DNA of 64,000 nt from the NCBI RefSeq assembly GCF_025822605.1, contig NZ_JACKTY010000045.1, positions 1 through 64,000 of the forward strand, written 5' to 3'. The position numbers were made by a program, and so were the translations under genes. Shown one piece after another: positions 1 through 8,625 of the stretch; position 1 is the first letter of the stretch; each line of letters begins with the position of its first letter. The DNA is from Mycolicibacterium komossense (GTDB taxonomy: Bacteria > Actinomycetota > Actinomycetes > Mycobacteriales > Mycobacteriaceae). Below the pieces are notes generated by a model. It was not told where the DNA came from. It saw only the letters and a program-made list of their open reading frames with translations, and did no database searches.

Positions 1-42
1 CTGGAAATCAAACGCGAACAACAAGCCGCCACCACCTCCTAA
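1..42 (+). CDS. C-terminal tail of an unidentified protein (partial)
   Basis: The window opens inside an open frame that ends LEIKREQQAATTS followed by TAA. The codons look coding-like, but 13 residues are too few to assign a family. It could equally be a chance open frame. Confidence 0.3.
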   Translation: MEIKREQQAATTS

Positions 43-116
43 CCGAGCCTGAAACCCACCACGCATTTCCTGCCAAACACACCGCCAAACTCACAGTGGC
101 CGGGATCAGAGCGGCG

Positions 117-941
117 CTATGGGTGAGTGACCAGGTACGTCTCGTTGGTCAGTCCGGCAGTGAGCTCGTCGACGTCGAACGGTCGGGCCAACCGGGCGCG
201 GAGTGCGTCACGGTCGATCAGAAGGCTGAGTTCCGCGGTCTGGCGAGCGAAAAGCCTTGTTATGTATGGGTATATTCGACGCATCACTGCCCGCTCGGCC
301 GGTGTGCATCGAGACGCGCAATAACCGACGTGTCCCACCTCGTCGGTGAGAATGTCGCTGTAGAGCAGACTCACGCGCTCGCAGACGTCAGGCTCTTCGG
401 CGAATAGTTCAATGCCGACCCTGCGCAGCTCGTCGAACATCACGCAACCAGCCATCTCGGCGGCTCCGACGAAGAGAATCCCAAGTCGTTCAGGGAGGAA
501 GACCCCGGTCTTTACGAACTGACGCATCACGAATGGTGGTGGCACGACTTGGAATGTCAGGTCGAAGACGTCTAACACACAGGCCAGCAGTCGGGTGTGA
601 TAGTGCTCTTCCAGTTCGAGGTACACGCGCTCGGGCGGAAGGTCCTCATCACTGTTGAGACCGTAGGTTTCGCCCAATCCGACGCCGAATCGTTCGGCCT
701 GATTGAGTTTGGCGGTAGCCAAGAGGAACAGCATCTTCTTGTCCAAGCCGGGCTCGGGTTTCCGGCGGCGAAGGTTCCGCAGGAAGGTAGCTCGATCGGC
801 AGGGCGTTGTGACCTGACCGGGTTCAGCTCCAGGCCGCTGAAGAACTCTTCACGGTTCGTCAGTCGGCGGTTGAGCAGATCGGCTTCCCCGTCGCGTCTC
901 TTGAGGAAATCTCGGTATCCACCAATTCTGTTGTCGTTCAT
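117..941 (-). CDS. Ferritin-like (diiron-type) protein, function unknown
   Basis: A 274-residue soluble protein with no signal peptide. Two motifs resemble diiron carboxylate ligands: EEHYH (about residue 111) and DEVGH (about residue 201), each within a predicted helix, as in ferritin-like four-helix bundles. I cannot name a substrate. The start ATG overlaps the stop of the upstream TetR-family gene by 4 nt (ATGA), so the two are translated from one message and the regulator probably controls this protein. It could instead be an oxygenase-like or membrane-associated desaturase-like protein. The fold call is inference from motif spacing. Confidence 0.5.
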   Translation of the reverse strand: MNDNRIGGYRDFLKRRDGEADLLNRRLTNREEFFSGLELNPVRSQRPADRATFLRNLRRRKPEPGLDKKMLFLLATAKLNQAERFGVGLGETYGLNSDEDLPPERVYLELEEHYHTRLLACVLDVFDLTFQVVPPPFVMRQFVKTGVFLPERLGILFVGAAEMAGCVMFDELRRVGIELFAEEPDVCERVSLLYSDILTDEVGHVGYCASRCTPAERAVMRRIYPYITRLFARQTAELSLLIDRDALRARLARPFDVDELTAGLTNETYLVTHP

Positions 942-1561
942 CGTGTCTCCATTCCTTTGACCATGGTTGTGACATACCGAGCCACAACGGCATCCGCCGC
1001 TGTGGCGTGAGCGCCTGTAGCGAGTAGAGCGAAGAGTCCGGTCAAGAAGAACACTCCCATTTCGGCGGCATCAGCTTGCGATGAGACTCGACCTGCTTCT
1101 CGGGCAGCGGTGATCGCACCGATCACGAACTCGGCGAGCGGATGTTCTGATACGTCGTCCTCAATCGGGCGGTTCGCCGAAAAGTGCAGCCCCAGCATTT
1201 CGCGGAAGACCACGGGGCCGAGCTGGCGTTCGGCTGCGACTACGCGGCGCACCAGCAGCGACAGCACCGCCACCAAGTCATCGGTGTCGGTCTGGGCAAG
1301 GTCGAGTTCAGCGACGATCCTGGCTTCTTCATTGCGCTCCAACTCGATCAGAACGTGTTCCTTGGTCGGAAAATGAAAGTAGAAAGTGCCTCGGGCCACC
1401 CCTACTGCGCTGGCGATGGCGGTGACATCGGCACTGGCCAGTCCGGACCGGCCAATCTCGGCCAACGCGGCGTCAAAGAGGCGGGCCCGGGTTTCCAGCA
1501 TGCGAGCTTGTCGGATACCTCCCACTGCCTTCTCGTCTGATACGGCGCTTCGCGGCTTCAC
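938..1561 (-). CDS. TetR/AcrR-family transcriptional regulator
   Basis: The N-terminal helix-turn-helix is clear: residues reading ADVTAIASAVGVARGTFYFH match the TetR signature with the usual YxHF-type end (FHFPTKE). The C-terminal part is an all-helical ligand-binding domain. The longest frame begins at a TTG at 1597. I prefer the GTG at 1561 because the TTG lies in a tandem repeat that looks like an operator; the ATG at 1501 would cut close to the DNA-binding domain. The gene is the first of a two-gene operon (4-nt overlap with the diiron-like gene) and is probably autoregulated. Confidence 0.8.
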   Translation of the reverse strand: MKPRSAVSDEKAVGGIRQARMLETRARLFDAALAEIGRSGLASADVTAIASAVGVARGTFYFHFPTKEHVLIELERNEEARIVAELDLAQTDTDDLVAVLSLLVRRVVAAERQLGPVVFREMLGLHFSANRPIEDDVSEHPLAEFVIGAITAAREAGRVSSQADAAEMGVFFLTGLFALLATGAHATAADAVVARYVTTMVKGMETR

Positions 1562-1585
1562 CTGAATGACGGTAGCCCAGTCACT

Positions 1586-1611
1586 GACGAGCGTCAATGA
1601 CGAGTGTCAAT
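1586..1611. promoter_or_regulatory. 13-bp tandem direct repeat upstream of the TetR gene
   Basis: Two adjacent copies of GACGAGYGTCAAT lie immediately upstream of the regulator start, with one C/T difference. The position suits an operator for the TetR-family protein, though such operators are usually inverted repeats. The role is inferred from position only. Confidence 0.4.
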
Positions 1612-1757
1612 GAAATGAATCGGTCGATTGGCCAGCCGGCGTCTGCCGCGTGGCCTGCGATATCCAGGTTGCACTCAGGGATCGACGAGCAGAGCCGAAA
1701 CATGAAGTGCAACAGCAGTTCTAAATGCAACAACGCTCACACTGTCGACGCGGAGGT

Positions 1758-2216
1758 TTACGATCGCTCGGCTAACTCCTTGAGTCGGTCCAGTGAGGCC
1801 CGCAACCGGTCCGGTGTGGTGCTTCGGGCCCGCTGTATCCGCTCGGGGTCGGTCAGTACGGACCAGTCGTAGGTGTGAATGACCCGGGTGCGTCCAGTGT
1901 CCAGCGGATCGAGTTCCCATCGCCAAAGATGACCGGGCGGGGCTGCGTCCGGTTCCGACGGCCGCCAGGCGATCAGCCGGCCCTCGCTGAACTCGACCAC
2001 GTGGTTATGCCGAACGGCACCGTAGGTCAGCGTCATGATGAACACGTCGCCGACGCCGTTCACGCGTTGGCCCGCAGGCGCCTGCGCGAGGTTGTCGTTA
2101 CCGTCCCACTCCGGCTGACGCGCCGGATCGGCGATGAGCTCGAAGATCATCTCGGCGGGGGCGGCGATCTCTCCGCTGACAGTGACTACCTTGCTGTCGT
2201 CAGGCATGCCCGTCAT
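1758..2216 (-). CDS. SRPBCC-family (polyketide cyclase/dehydrase-like) protein
   Basis: A 152-residue protein with the START/Bet v1-like pattern: an N-terminal strand then APAEMIFELIADPARQPEWDG, the typical helix-grip opening of SRPBCC proteins, and a C-terminal amphipathic helix (DRLRASLDRLKELAE). These proteins bind hydrophobic ligands in a cytoplasmic cavity; no specific ligand can be read here. Two ATG codons (2216 and 2207) are possible. It has no close partner gene: 160 nt separate it from the TetR promoter. Confidence 0.75.
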   Translation of the reverse strand: MTGMPDDSKVVTVSGEIAAPAEMIFELIADPARQPEWDGNDNLAQAPAGQRVNGVGDVFIMTLTYGAVRHNHVVEFSEGRLIAWRPSEPDAAPPGHLWRWELDPLDTGRTRVIHTYDWSVLTDPERIQRARSTTPDRLRASLDRLKELAERS

Positions 2217-2284
2217 TAAACAACATTCCCACCCTCACTCGGCCGTCGCAATACCAGCCGTCGCTGTCGGCCTCGCAGCCAAAA

Positions 2285-2385
2285 TGTTGCCGCCAGAAAC
2301 AAATCGCTGAACTCAAGGCCCAGAACGAGACCCTCGAGCAAGCCGCCCGAGCAGCACAGAGGTGCTCCAAGCGAAGGGGCACTGA
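2285..2385 (+). pseudogene. Possible transposase coiled-coil relic
   Basis: The plus-strand frame reads RQKQIAELKAQNETLEQAAR followed by basic residues, resembling the leucine-rich N-terminal helix of IS66-type transposases. No start, catalytic part or terminal repeats are present. If real, it is a degraded fragment. The identification is tentative. Confidence 0.25.
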
Positions 2386-2406
2386 GGACGCTGCCTCGTC
2401 TTTCGC

Positions 2407-4221
2407 TCAGGCGGGGGGTGCTTCTGATGCGGCGATCGGATGGTTGCTGTGGTGTCCTCGTCCGGCATGCAGTTGCAGGGCACTCGTGACCAGCGGGAAG
2501 TGGCTGAACGCTTGCGGAGTATTACCGAGTTGGCGTCCGGCGCCTGGGTCCCATTCTTCGCTGAGCAGCCCGACGTCGTTGCGTAGCGTCAGTAGCCGTT
2601 CGAACAACGCGGTGGCCTCGGCTTGGTGCCCAGCCAGGTGCAGGGCGTCGACGAGCCAGAAGGAGCATGCCAGAAACAGCCCTTCGCCTCCGGACAACCC
2701 GTCATCGGAGTCGGATGTGTTGTAGCGCTTGACAAGTCCACCTTCGGTGAGCTCATTCTGAATAGCGGCGATGGTGCCCAGTACCCGGGAATCCTTCGGC
2801 GGCAGGAATCCGACGCGGGGGATCATGAGCAGAGCCGCGTCGAGGCCGGGGGCGTCGTAGGACTGCGTGAAGGTGTTCCGATCGGCGTCGTAACCGTGAG
2901 CGAGCACGTCGGCGTGGATGGTGTCGGCCAGGGCCTCCCACCGATCGGCCGGGCCGGACAACTCGGGATGAGTACGCACCGCAGCGGCCATGCGATTGGC
3001 GCCGACCCATGCCAGAACCTTGGAATGGGTGAAATGCCTTCGCGCTCCTCGCATCTCCCACAGTCCGTTGTCGGGTTGGTCCCAGACTCCTTCGAGATGA
3101 TTCATCAACGCGACCTGCAGATCCCAGGCGTCATCTCGACGAGCGATCCCGGCGTTGCGGGCCAGCGCCAATCCGTCCAGGGTCTCGCCCCACACGTCGA
3201 GTTGTAGTTGGTCCGAGGCGGCGTTGCCGGTACGCACTGGTTGGGAGGACTCGTAACCGGCTAGCCAGGGCAGCTCGGATTCGGGAATATAGCGAGTCCC
3301 GTCGAGCGCGTACATGATCTTCAGATCGTCGGGCTGGCCGGCGACGGCACGCAGCAGCCATTCGCGCCAGGCCTTCGCTTCGGTGAGGTATCCGGCGGAG
3401 ATCAGTGCCTGCAGCGTGTACGTGGAGTCCCGCAACCAGCAATAACGGTAGTCCCAGTTGCGGCTGCCGCCGATCTGTTCGGGCAGCGACGTGGTGGCGG
3501 CTGCGACGATCCCGCCGGTGGGCTCGTAGGTCAAGGCTTTCAATATGATCAGCGACCGCTTGATGGCATTCCGGTACGGTCCGCGCACCGGATTGCCGTG
3601 TCTCGACCAGTCAGTCCAAAATGCGAGCGTGTCGCGCAGGGCGTGTTCGGCATCAACGGGCTTGGGCGACGGTTGATGACTCTGGCTCCAGGTGAGCACG
3701 AAGGGCACCCGGTCTCCCGCGCGCACCGTGAACTCCGACACTGTGCTCATCTCGTGTCCCTTGGTGGGCGCCGGGGTGCGCAACCGGACCCGGTTGGGAC
3801 CGGCCAGAGCTTCGACTCGATCGCCGTGGTGGCGGACCCATGGGACGACCCGGCCGTATTCAAACCGTAGTTTCAGATCAGAGCGCATCGGGACGGTGCC
3901 GTTGACGCCTTCGACGATGCGCACCACATCCGGGGAGTGTCCGCGGGGAGGCATGAAATCGATCACCCGAACCGTTCCGTCGGGGGTTGCCCATTCGCTT
4001 TCGAGCACGAGGGTGTCGTCGACGTAGCGTCGGCTGGTGCAAGTGTGTCCGGAGGTTGGGGCCAGCGACCAATGTCCGGCATCCGGGGTATCCAGCAGTG
4101 CGGCGAAGCAGGCGGGGGAGTCGAACCGGGGAAAGCAGAGCCAATCGATCGACCCGGTGGTGCTCACCAGCGCCGCGGTCTGTAGATCACCGAGTAGGGC
4201 GTAGTCCTCGATCCGGGCCAT
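2407..4221 (-). CDS. Glycoside hydrolase family 15 protein (trehalase/glucoamylase-like)
   Basis: A 604-residue cytoplasmic enzyme. The N-terminus (IEDYALLGDLQTAALVSTTG, then SIDWLCFPRFDSPACFAALL) and the core motif NWDYRYCWLRDS are typical of actinobacterial GH15 proteins. The C-terminal EEWDPGAGRQLGNTPQAFSH carries the conserved Glu near the catalytic site. Mycobacterial members of this group act as trehalases, cutting trehalose to glucose, which fits the GH65 enzyme elsewhere in the window. The ATG is the first codon of the conserved N-terminus. The gene appears monocistronic, with a 24-nt inverted repeat just upstream. Substrate assignment is from family knowledge. Confidence 0.85.
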   Translation of the reverse strand: MARIEDYALLGDLQTAALVSTTGSIDWLCFPRFDSPACFAALLDTPDAGHWSLAPTSGHTCTSRRYVDDTLVLESEWATPDGTVRVIDFMPPRGHSPDVVRIVEGVNGTVPMRSDLKLRFEYGRVVPWVRHHGDRVEALAGPNRVRLRTPAPTKGHEMSTVSEFTVRAGDRVPFVLTWSQSHQPSPKPVDAEHALRDTLAFWTDWSRHGNPVRGPYRNAIKRSLIILKALTYEPTGGIVAAATTSLPEQIGGSRNWDYRYCWLRDSTYTLQALISAGYLTEAKAWREWLLRAVAGQPDDLKIMYALDGTRYIPESELPWLAGYESSQPVRTGNAASDQLQLDVWGETLDGLALARNAGIARRDDAWDLQVALMNHLEGVWDQPDNGLWEMRGARRHFTHSKVLAWVGANRMAAAVRTHPELSGPADRWEALADTIHADVLAHGYDADRNTFTQSYDAPGLDAALLMIPRVGFLPPKDSRVLGTIAAIQNELTEGGLVKRYNTSDSDDGLSGGEGLFLACSFWLVDALHLAGHQAEATALFERLLTLRNDVGLLSEEWDPGAGRQLGNTPQAFSHFPLVTSALQLHAGRGHHSNHPIAASEAPPA

Positions 4222-4245
4222 CCCCAGATCATGCCACCGGCAATG

Positions 4246-4269
4246 AGATCCCTTGCCGGAATGGGATCT
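4246..4269. repeat. Inverted repeat upstream of GH15 and SDR genes
   Basis: AGATCCC and GGGATCT flank a 10-nt spacer, in the divergent intergenic space between the GH15 gene (minus) and the SDR gene (plus). It could be an operator or a hairpin in the GH15 5' leader. No regulator can be assigned. Confidence 0.4.
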
Positions 4270-4397
4270 TGCTGTGAAAGGGCTGGGGGTAAACGGTCGA
4301 AGTGACGTGATCCTGGCTGCAAGCGCTTGGTTTGAGGACGGTCGGCACCGGGGAAACGGCTATGTCGCGAAGCGACTTTCACCGTCAGGAGTGCATC

Positions 4398-5165
4398 ATG
4401 TTGCTGCAGAACAAAACAGTTGTCGTCACCGGCGGAAACAGCGGCATCGGCGAGGCCATCGTCCTCGCGGCTGCGGCGGAAGGCGCCAATGTCGTGGTCG
4501 ACTTCGTCGCGCATCCGGATGAGACCAACGCGTTGATCGCGAAGGTCGAGACGGCAGGCGGTCACGCGTTCGGTGTCAAGGCGGATGTATCCCGACCGGC
4601 CGACCTGCACTCCATGATCGGCAAGGCGGTCGACACCTACGGACGGCTCGATGTCCTCATCAACAACGCCGGAATCGAAACTCGCACTTCGTTACTCGAC
4701 ACCACGGAAGCTGATTTCGACAAGGTGGTGGCGGTCAACCTGAAAAGTGCATTCTTCGGGACCCAGATCGCGGCCAAGCAGTTCATCAGTCAGGGCGGGG
4801 GCGGTCTGGTGCTGAACATCTCGTCGGTGCACGAGGATTGGCCGATGCCCGGCAATATCGCCTACTGCGTATCCAAGGGTGGGGTCAGGATGTTGGCGCG
4901 AACCGCAGCGGTCGAACTGGGGCGTCATGACATCCGAGTGGTGAACATCGCCCCCGGCGCCGTCGCTACGCCGATCAACGCCTCGACAGAAGACGACCCC
5001 GAGAAGATGAAAGCCTTGCAGGCGGCGATCCCGCTGCAACGGATGGCGCAGCCCGCCGATATCGCCGACGTCGTGGTCTTTCTTGCCTCAGGTCAGGCGC
5101 GCTACATCACCGCGACAACGGTGGTCGTCGACGGGGGAATCATGCAGGGCAGCGTAGGGCTGTGA
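4398..5165 (+). CDS. Short-chain dehydrogenase/reductase (glucose 1-dehydrogenase-like)
   Basis: A 255-residue classical SDR. It has the Rossmann motif TGGNSGIGEA near residue 11, the NNAG motif, a catalytic Ser in NISSVHED, and YCVSK giving the Tyr-x3-Lys pair. The C-terminus IMQGSVGL follows the usual VVDGG turn. It reduces or oxidises a carbonyl/alcohol with NAD(P); the substrate is not predictable. A longer frame exists, but the ATG at 4398 has AGGAG 6 nt upstream and begins at the conserved N-terminus. It is divergent from the GH15 gene and seems to stand alone. Confidence 0.88.
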   Translation: MLLQNKTVVVTGGNSGIGEAIVLAAAAEGANVVVDFVAHPDETNALIAKVETAGGHAFGVKADVSRPADLHSMIGKAVDTYGRLDVLINNAGIETRTSLLDTTEADFDKVVAVNLKSAFFGTQIAAKQFISQGGGGLVLNISSVHEDWPMPGNIAYCVSKGGVRMLARTAAVELGRHDIRVVNIAPGAVATPINASTEDDPEKMKALQAAIPLQRMAQPADIADVVVFLASGQARYITATTVVVDGGIMQGSVGL

Positions 5166-5207
5166 CGCTCGCTGCGGCGCAGCCGGATCAGCAGTGGCAT
5201 CGTATGG

Positions 5208-6998
5208 TCACGGATCCTGCTCGGATGCAGCTGGAGTGGCGGGACGGAGCTTGGCCAGCACCGATTCATAGGTGATCCAGCCGATCAGCTCCGTGTGTCC
5301 GGAGTTGAGTACCGGTAGTCCGGTGCCGCCGCGGCCGCCGAGCTTGGCGAGTATCTCGTCAGCCGCGGCATCTGCAACGACAGCGGCGGGCAGGCCGACC
5401 AGCGTCCTGAGATCGGGTGGCGGGTCGGTGTCCCTGAGCGCTTCGGCGACGTCCTGCGCTGAGACGCACCCGGTATAGCGTCCGTCGGCCCCGATCACCG
5501 GCAGCATGCCGAACGGGGATGTCGCCAGCGCCGCGGCGGCGGCGGCCAGCGAGGCCTGATCGCTCAGCGGTTCGGGTGCCGGGATGGCGATGTCGGCGGC
5601 GGTGAAGTCTCGGTGTTCTGATGGTGCGGCATCGAGGTCGACACCGCGGCGCCACAGCTTGGCGGTATAGATCGTGTTCTTTGACAACAGATGTCCGGTA
5701 CCGGCGGCCATCACCACTGCGGCCATCAACGGCAGGATGATCGAGTATTCGCCGGTGAGTTCGAACAGGATGATCACCGCGGTGATGGGAGCGCCGGTGG
5801 CCCCGCCGAGTGCCGCGCCCATCCCGATGAGTCCGTAGGCACCGGCTGATTCGGTCACTCCGGGGAACAGATCGTGGGCGACCAAGCCGAACGCCGTTCC
5901 GGCCATCGCGCCGATGAACAACGTTGGGGCGAACACTCCGCCCGAACCGCCGATGCCGATGGTCAGGCTGGTCGCCAGCATCTTGCCGACCATCAGGAGC
6001 AGCAACATCCCGATCACGTATTTGCCCTCGACCGCGTTCTCCAGAACCGGATATCCGACCCCGTACATCTGCGGCAGGGCGATAAGCAGGCCGCCGAGCA
6101 GGATGCCGCCGACCGCTGGGCGGGCCCATTCCGGACCTCGCCACACCCAGTCGCAGGCGTCCTCGACCAGGTAGAGGACTTTCGAGAAGATCACTCCGAC
6201 GACGCCGACGGCAACTCCGAGCGCGATGTAGAGCAGGTACTCAACCGGGCCGCGGGCGGCGAAGATGGGCAGGGTGAGGAAGGGATGGTCGCCGAGCATG
6301 GTCCGCCCGACGACATCGGCGGTGACGCTGGCCAGCACCACCGCGCCGAAGGACTCCGCCGTGAAACTCCGCAGGATCAGCTCTAAGGCGAAGAACGGTC
6401 CGGCCAGCGGCGCATTGAAGGTTGCCGAAATCCCGGCTGCTGCGCCGCAGGCGACCAGCAACCGCACCCGCGGGGTGTCCAGGCGTAGCAGCTGGGCAAC
6501 TGTTGACCCGGCCGCCGAGCCGATCTGCACGATCGGCCCCTCCCGGCCGACCGACCCGCCCCCGCCGATACACAACGCCGACGCCAGGGCCTTGACCAGG
6601 CTGACCTGCGGGGCGATCCGGCCGCCCCGATGACTGACTGCGTACATCACTTCGGGCACACCATGCCCGCGTGCCTCCGGCGCGAACCGATGGACCAGGG
6701 GTCCGTATACCGCGCCCGCGACAACGGGGGCGAGTAACAGAAACCAAAAGCCCAACCACGGCCAGTGTGTGCTGGCGACCCGGCCGAGCCCCGAGTAGTC
6801 GGCGTAGCCGGTGAACATTCGGGTGAATGCCGTTATGAGCCAACGGAATCCGACCGCGCCGAGCCCGGTGACCGCACCGACGGCAACCGCCAGCGGCACC
6901 AATGCCGAGGGGCTTCCTCGCAGCCACCGTCCCCAGGCTGCGCGCCGAGCCGCCAAGATCCGGCTCCCTGCGGAGGAGTTGGTGCGATCGGTCATCAT
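5208..6998 (-). CDS. ClC-family chloride channel/antiporter with C-terminal CBS domains
   Basis: About 596 residues with 10 or more hydrophobic helices. The selectivity motifs are GSVGREGPIVQIG (GREGP carries the gating glutamate, so an H+/Cl- exchanger is likely) and GGSGGVFAPTLFIG. Residues from about 470 to the end resemble two CBS domains, which often sense nucleotides. It is a membrane protein that may buffer pH or osmotic state. The frame begins at a TTG at 7010, but ATG codons at 6998 and 6995 fit better. No Shine-Dalgarno is visible, so the message may be leaderless. It is divergent from the MarR-family gene, which probably controls it. Confidence 0.88.
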   Translation of the reverse strand: MMTDRTNSSAGSRILAARRAAWGRWLRGSPSALVPLAVAVGAVTGLGAVGFRWLITAFTRMFTGYADYSGLGRVASTHWPWLGFWFLLLAPVVAGAVYGPLVHRFAPEARGHGVPEVMYAVSHRGGRIAPQVSLVKALASALCIGGGGSVGREGPIVQIGSAAGSTVAQLLRLDTPRVRLLVACGAAAGISATFNAPLAGPFFALELILRSFTAESFGAVVLASVTADVVGRTMLGDHPFLTLPIFAARGPVEYLLYIALGVAVGVVGVIFSKVLYLVEDACDWVWRGPEWARPAVGGILLGGLLIALPQMYGVGYPVLENAVEGKYVIGMLLLLMVGKMLATSLTIGIGGSGGVFAPTLFIGAMAGTAFGLVAHDLFPGVTESAGAYGLIGMGAALGGATGAPITAVIILFELTGEYSIILPLMAAVVMAAGTGHLLSKNTIYTAKLWRRGVDLDAAPSEHRDFTAADIAIPAPEPLSDQASLAAAAAALATSPFGMLPVIGADGRYTGCVSAQDVAEALRDTDPPPDLRTLVGLPAAVVADAAADEILAKLGGRGGTGLPVLNSGHTELIGWITYESVLAKLRPATPAASEQDP

Positions 6999-7010
6999 TG
7001 CAGTATGCAA
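6998..7010. promoter_or_regulatory. Inverted repeat, likely MarR operator
   Basis: TTGCA-N3-TGCAA is a perfect inverted repeat at the ClC start codon, and a third TTGCA follows at 7014. It sits between the divergent ClC and MarR-family genes, the classic position for a MarR operator. A protein bound here would block the start of the ClC message. Confidence 0.55.
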
Positions 7011-7063
7011 TAGTTGCAGTGAGCATTGGTGTGTGGGACAAGTTTTTTTGCGGAGAGGACGCT

Positions 7064-7555
7064 ATGCCCGGCCAGAACGAGCCAGCCGCCGACGACTCGG
7101 TGGATGCCATCACCGACGCTCTGCTGACCGCATCCCGGCTGTTGGTCGCGATCTCTGCCCAATCGATCGCCAATGTCGATGAGACGCTGACGATCCCGCA
7201 GTTCCGGACGCTCGTGATCTTGTCGACCCGCGGACCGGTGAACCTGGCCACCCTCGCCGGGCTGCTCGACGTCGCTCCCTCCACGACGGGCAGGATGGCC
7301 GACCGCCTGGTTGCCGCCGGCCTGATCGACCGCCAGCCCCACCCCGATTCTCGGCGAGAACTGGTCGTCGAGCTGACGTCACGTGGGCTGGACGTGGTGG
7401 CTGCGGTCACCGGACACCGGCGCCGCCGAATTGCCGAGGTGGTTCACAACATGCCGCCTCGTGAACGCCAAGGCTTGGTGCGGGCTCTGGCCATGTTCAC
7501 CGCCGCCGGTGGCGAGCCATCCGCGGCGCTGGAGGTCGGTGGATTCCTGGCTTGA
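7064..7555 (+). CDS. MarR-family transcriptional regulator
   Basis: A 163-residue winged-helix protein. The recognition region reads LAGLLDVAPSTTGRMADRLV, followed by the wing LIDRQPHPDSRRELVVELTSRG, the typical MarR D-x-R wing. The start at 7064 is preceded by GGAGAGGA at ideal spacing; upstream in-frame codons lie in the divergent promoter. MarR proteins usually repress themselves and a divergent neighbour, here the ClC gene, and respond to small aromatic or oxidising ligands. The ligand is unknown. Confidence 0.85.
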   Translation: MPGQNEPAADDSVDAITDALLTASRLLVAISAQSIANVDETLTIPQFRTLVILSTRGPVNLATLAGLLDVAPSTTGRMADRLVAAGLIDRQPHPDSRRELVVELTSRGLDVVAAVTGHRRRRIAEVVHNMPPRERQGLVRALAMFTAAGGEPSAALEVGGFLA

Positions 7556-7600
7556 CAATGCAATTCACGATTGATGTAGATGTGCTGCGACCATCTGGGA

Positions 7601-8584
7601 CTACCTGGCCGCTACGAACACGTCACTCAGTGGACGTCGCGGGGTCAGTGGCTGCTCGGGTTCCGCCGTCGGTGCCAGACCGACCCGAATCAACAGCTGC
7701 GGAAAAGACTTCCGGCCGATCAGGCTGGCGATGGCATCGCGGCCGGCTTGAGATTCCGTCACGTTGGTCAGCGTGCACGTGGCCAGGCCGGCCATCGTGC
7801 ATTCCAACAGCACGGTCGACAGCACCTCGCCGCAGCGCACGGCATCGCCGCCGGTGTCGTCATCGGTGGAGAGCACCAGAATCGTCGAGCGGTCTGCTGT
7901 GATGTCAGGCCGTCGCTGAGTGTCGCTGCCGACGGGAAAGGAGCGCGCCACATCGACGCGTTCACTCTCGGCGGCGGATACCAGCGAATTGCAGGGAATG
8001 CCTTCGGTGGTGTGAAAAGGCGCAGTCCACCAATCCAGCTCGGCATGGTAGGACGAGTCGTACAGCCGTAGAGACTCACTGAGCCGGGATGCCTCGGCCA
8101 ACGTGTGGCGGACTTCGTCGGCTACCACGTCCAGGTGGGCGTCATTGTCGGAGAATGTGCTGCGAACCATCGGCTCGAACAGTTCCCAGTCCGTTGGGGC
8201 GGCGAACGGGAGCCGGTCGGTTCTGCGTTGCGCGATCGCGCCCGCGCGAGCGCGGTGTGCATCGGTGACGAAGCTCAAGGGCGTGAAATCGATCGCCGCC
8301 ACATGGTCCAGGTTGTTGGGGTTGGGAAACCGCTCCACGTTGATGGTCCACCCGGCGGCCTGCATCGCGACACGCAAATGGTCGAGCACCGCTCCGCAGC
8401 TGATCAACGCTTCCCGCCCCGAGCGGTCGGTGGCGTGCACCCATCGTTTCGGATCGGCGAACAGGTTGAGTCCGGCGCTGCCTGCGACCCACCGCCAGGG
8501 CTGACTGTTGTGCACCGACGGCGCCCGGCAAGCCAGGCGCACCGCTGCCGTCACGACGTCTGTATCGACCATGATGTGGGACAT
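7601..8584 (-). CDS. Acg-type nitroreductase family protein
   Basis: A 327-residue protein of the mycobacterial Acg/Rv3131 family. The N-terminus has RLACRAPSVHNSQPWRW, then SGREALISCGAVLDHLRVAM, and the C-terminus carries the paired segment FPQLLIRVGLAP and TPRRPLSDV. Family members bind FMN but have a lid over the flavin, so classical nitroreductase activity is uncertain. ATG codons at 8584 and 8572 are both possible. It is the third gene of a minus-strand operon after the P3A ATPase and the HicA-like gene (41-nt gap). It is about two-thirds identical by eye to the nitroreductase at 54971-55966, so the two are recent paralogs. Confidence 0.85.
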   Translation of the reverse strand: MSHIMVDTDVVTAAVRLACRAPSVHNSQPWRWVAGSAGLNLFADPKRWVHATDRSGREALISCGAVLDHLRVAMQAAGWTINVERFPNPNNLDHVAAIDFTPLSFVTDAHRARAGAIAQRRTDRLPFAAPTDWELFEPMVRSTFSDNDAHLDVVADEVRHTLAEASRLSESLRLYDSSYHAELDWWTAPFHTTEGIPCNSLVSAAESERVDVARSFPVGSDTQRRPDITADRSTILVLSTDDDTGGDAVRCGEVLSTVLLECTMAGLATCTLTNVTESQAGRDAIASLIGRKSFPQLLIRVGLAPTAEPEQPLTPRRPLSDVFVAAR

Positions 8585-8625
8585 ACTCGGCCTCGAGTTC
8601 GTGGTGGTGTGTTGCAGGCGCGTCG

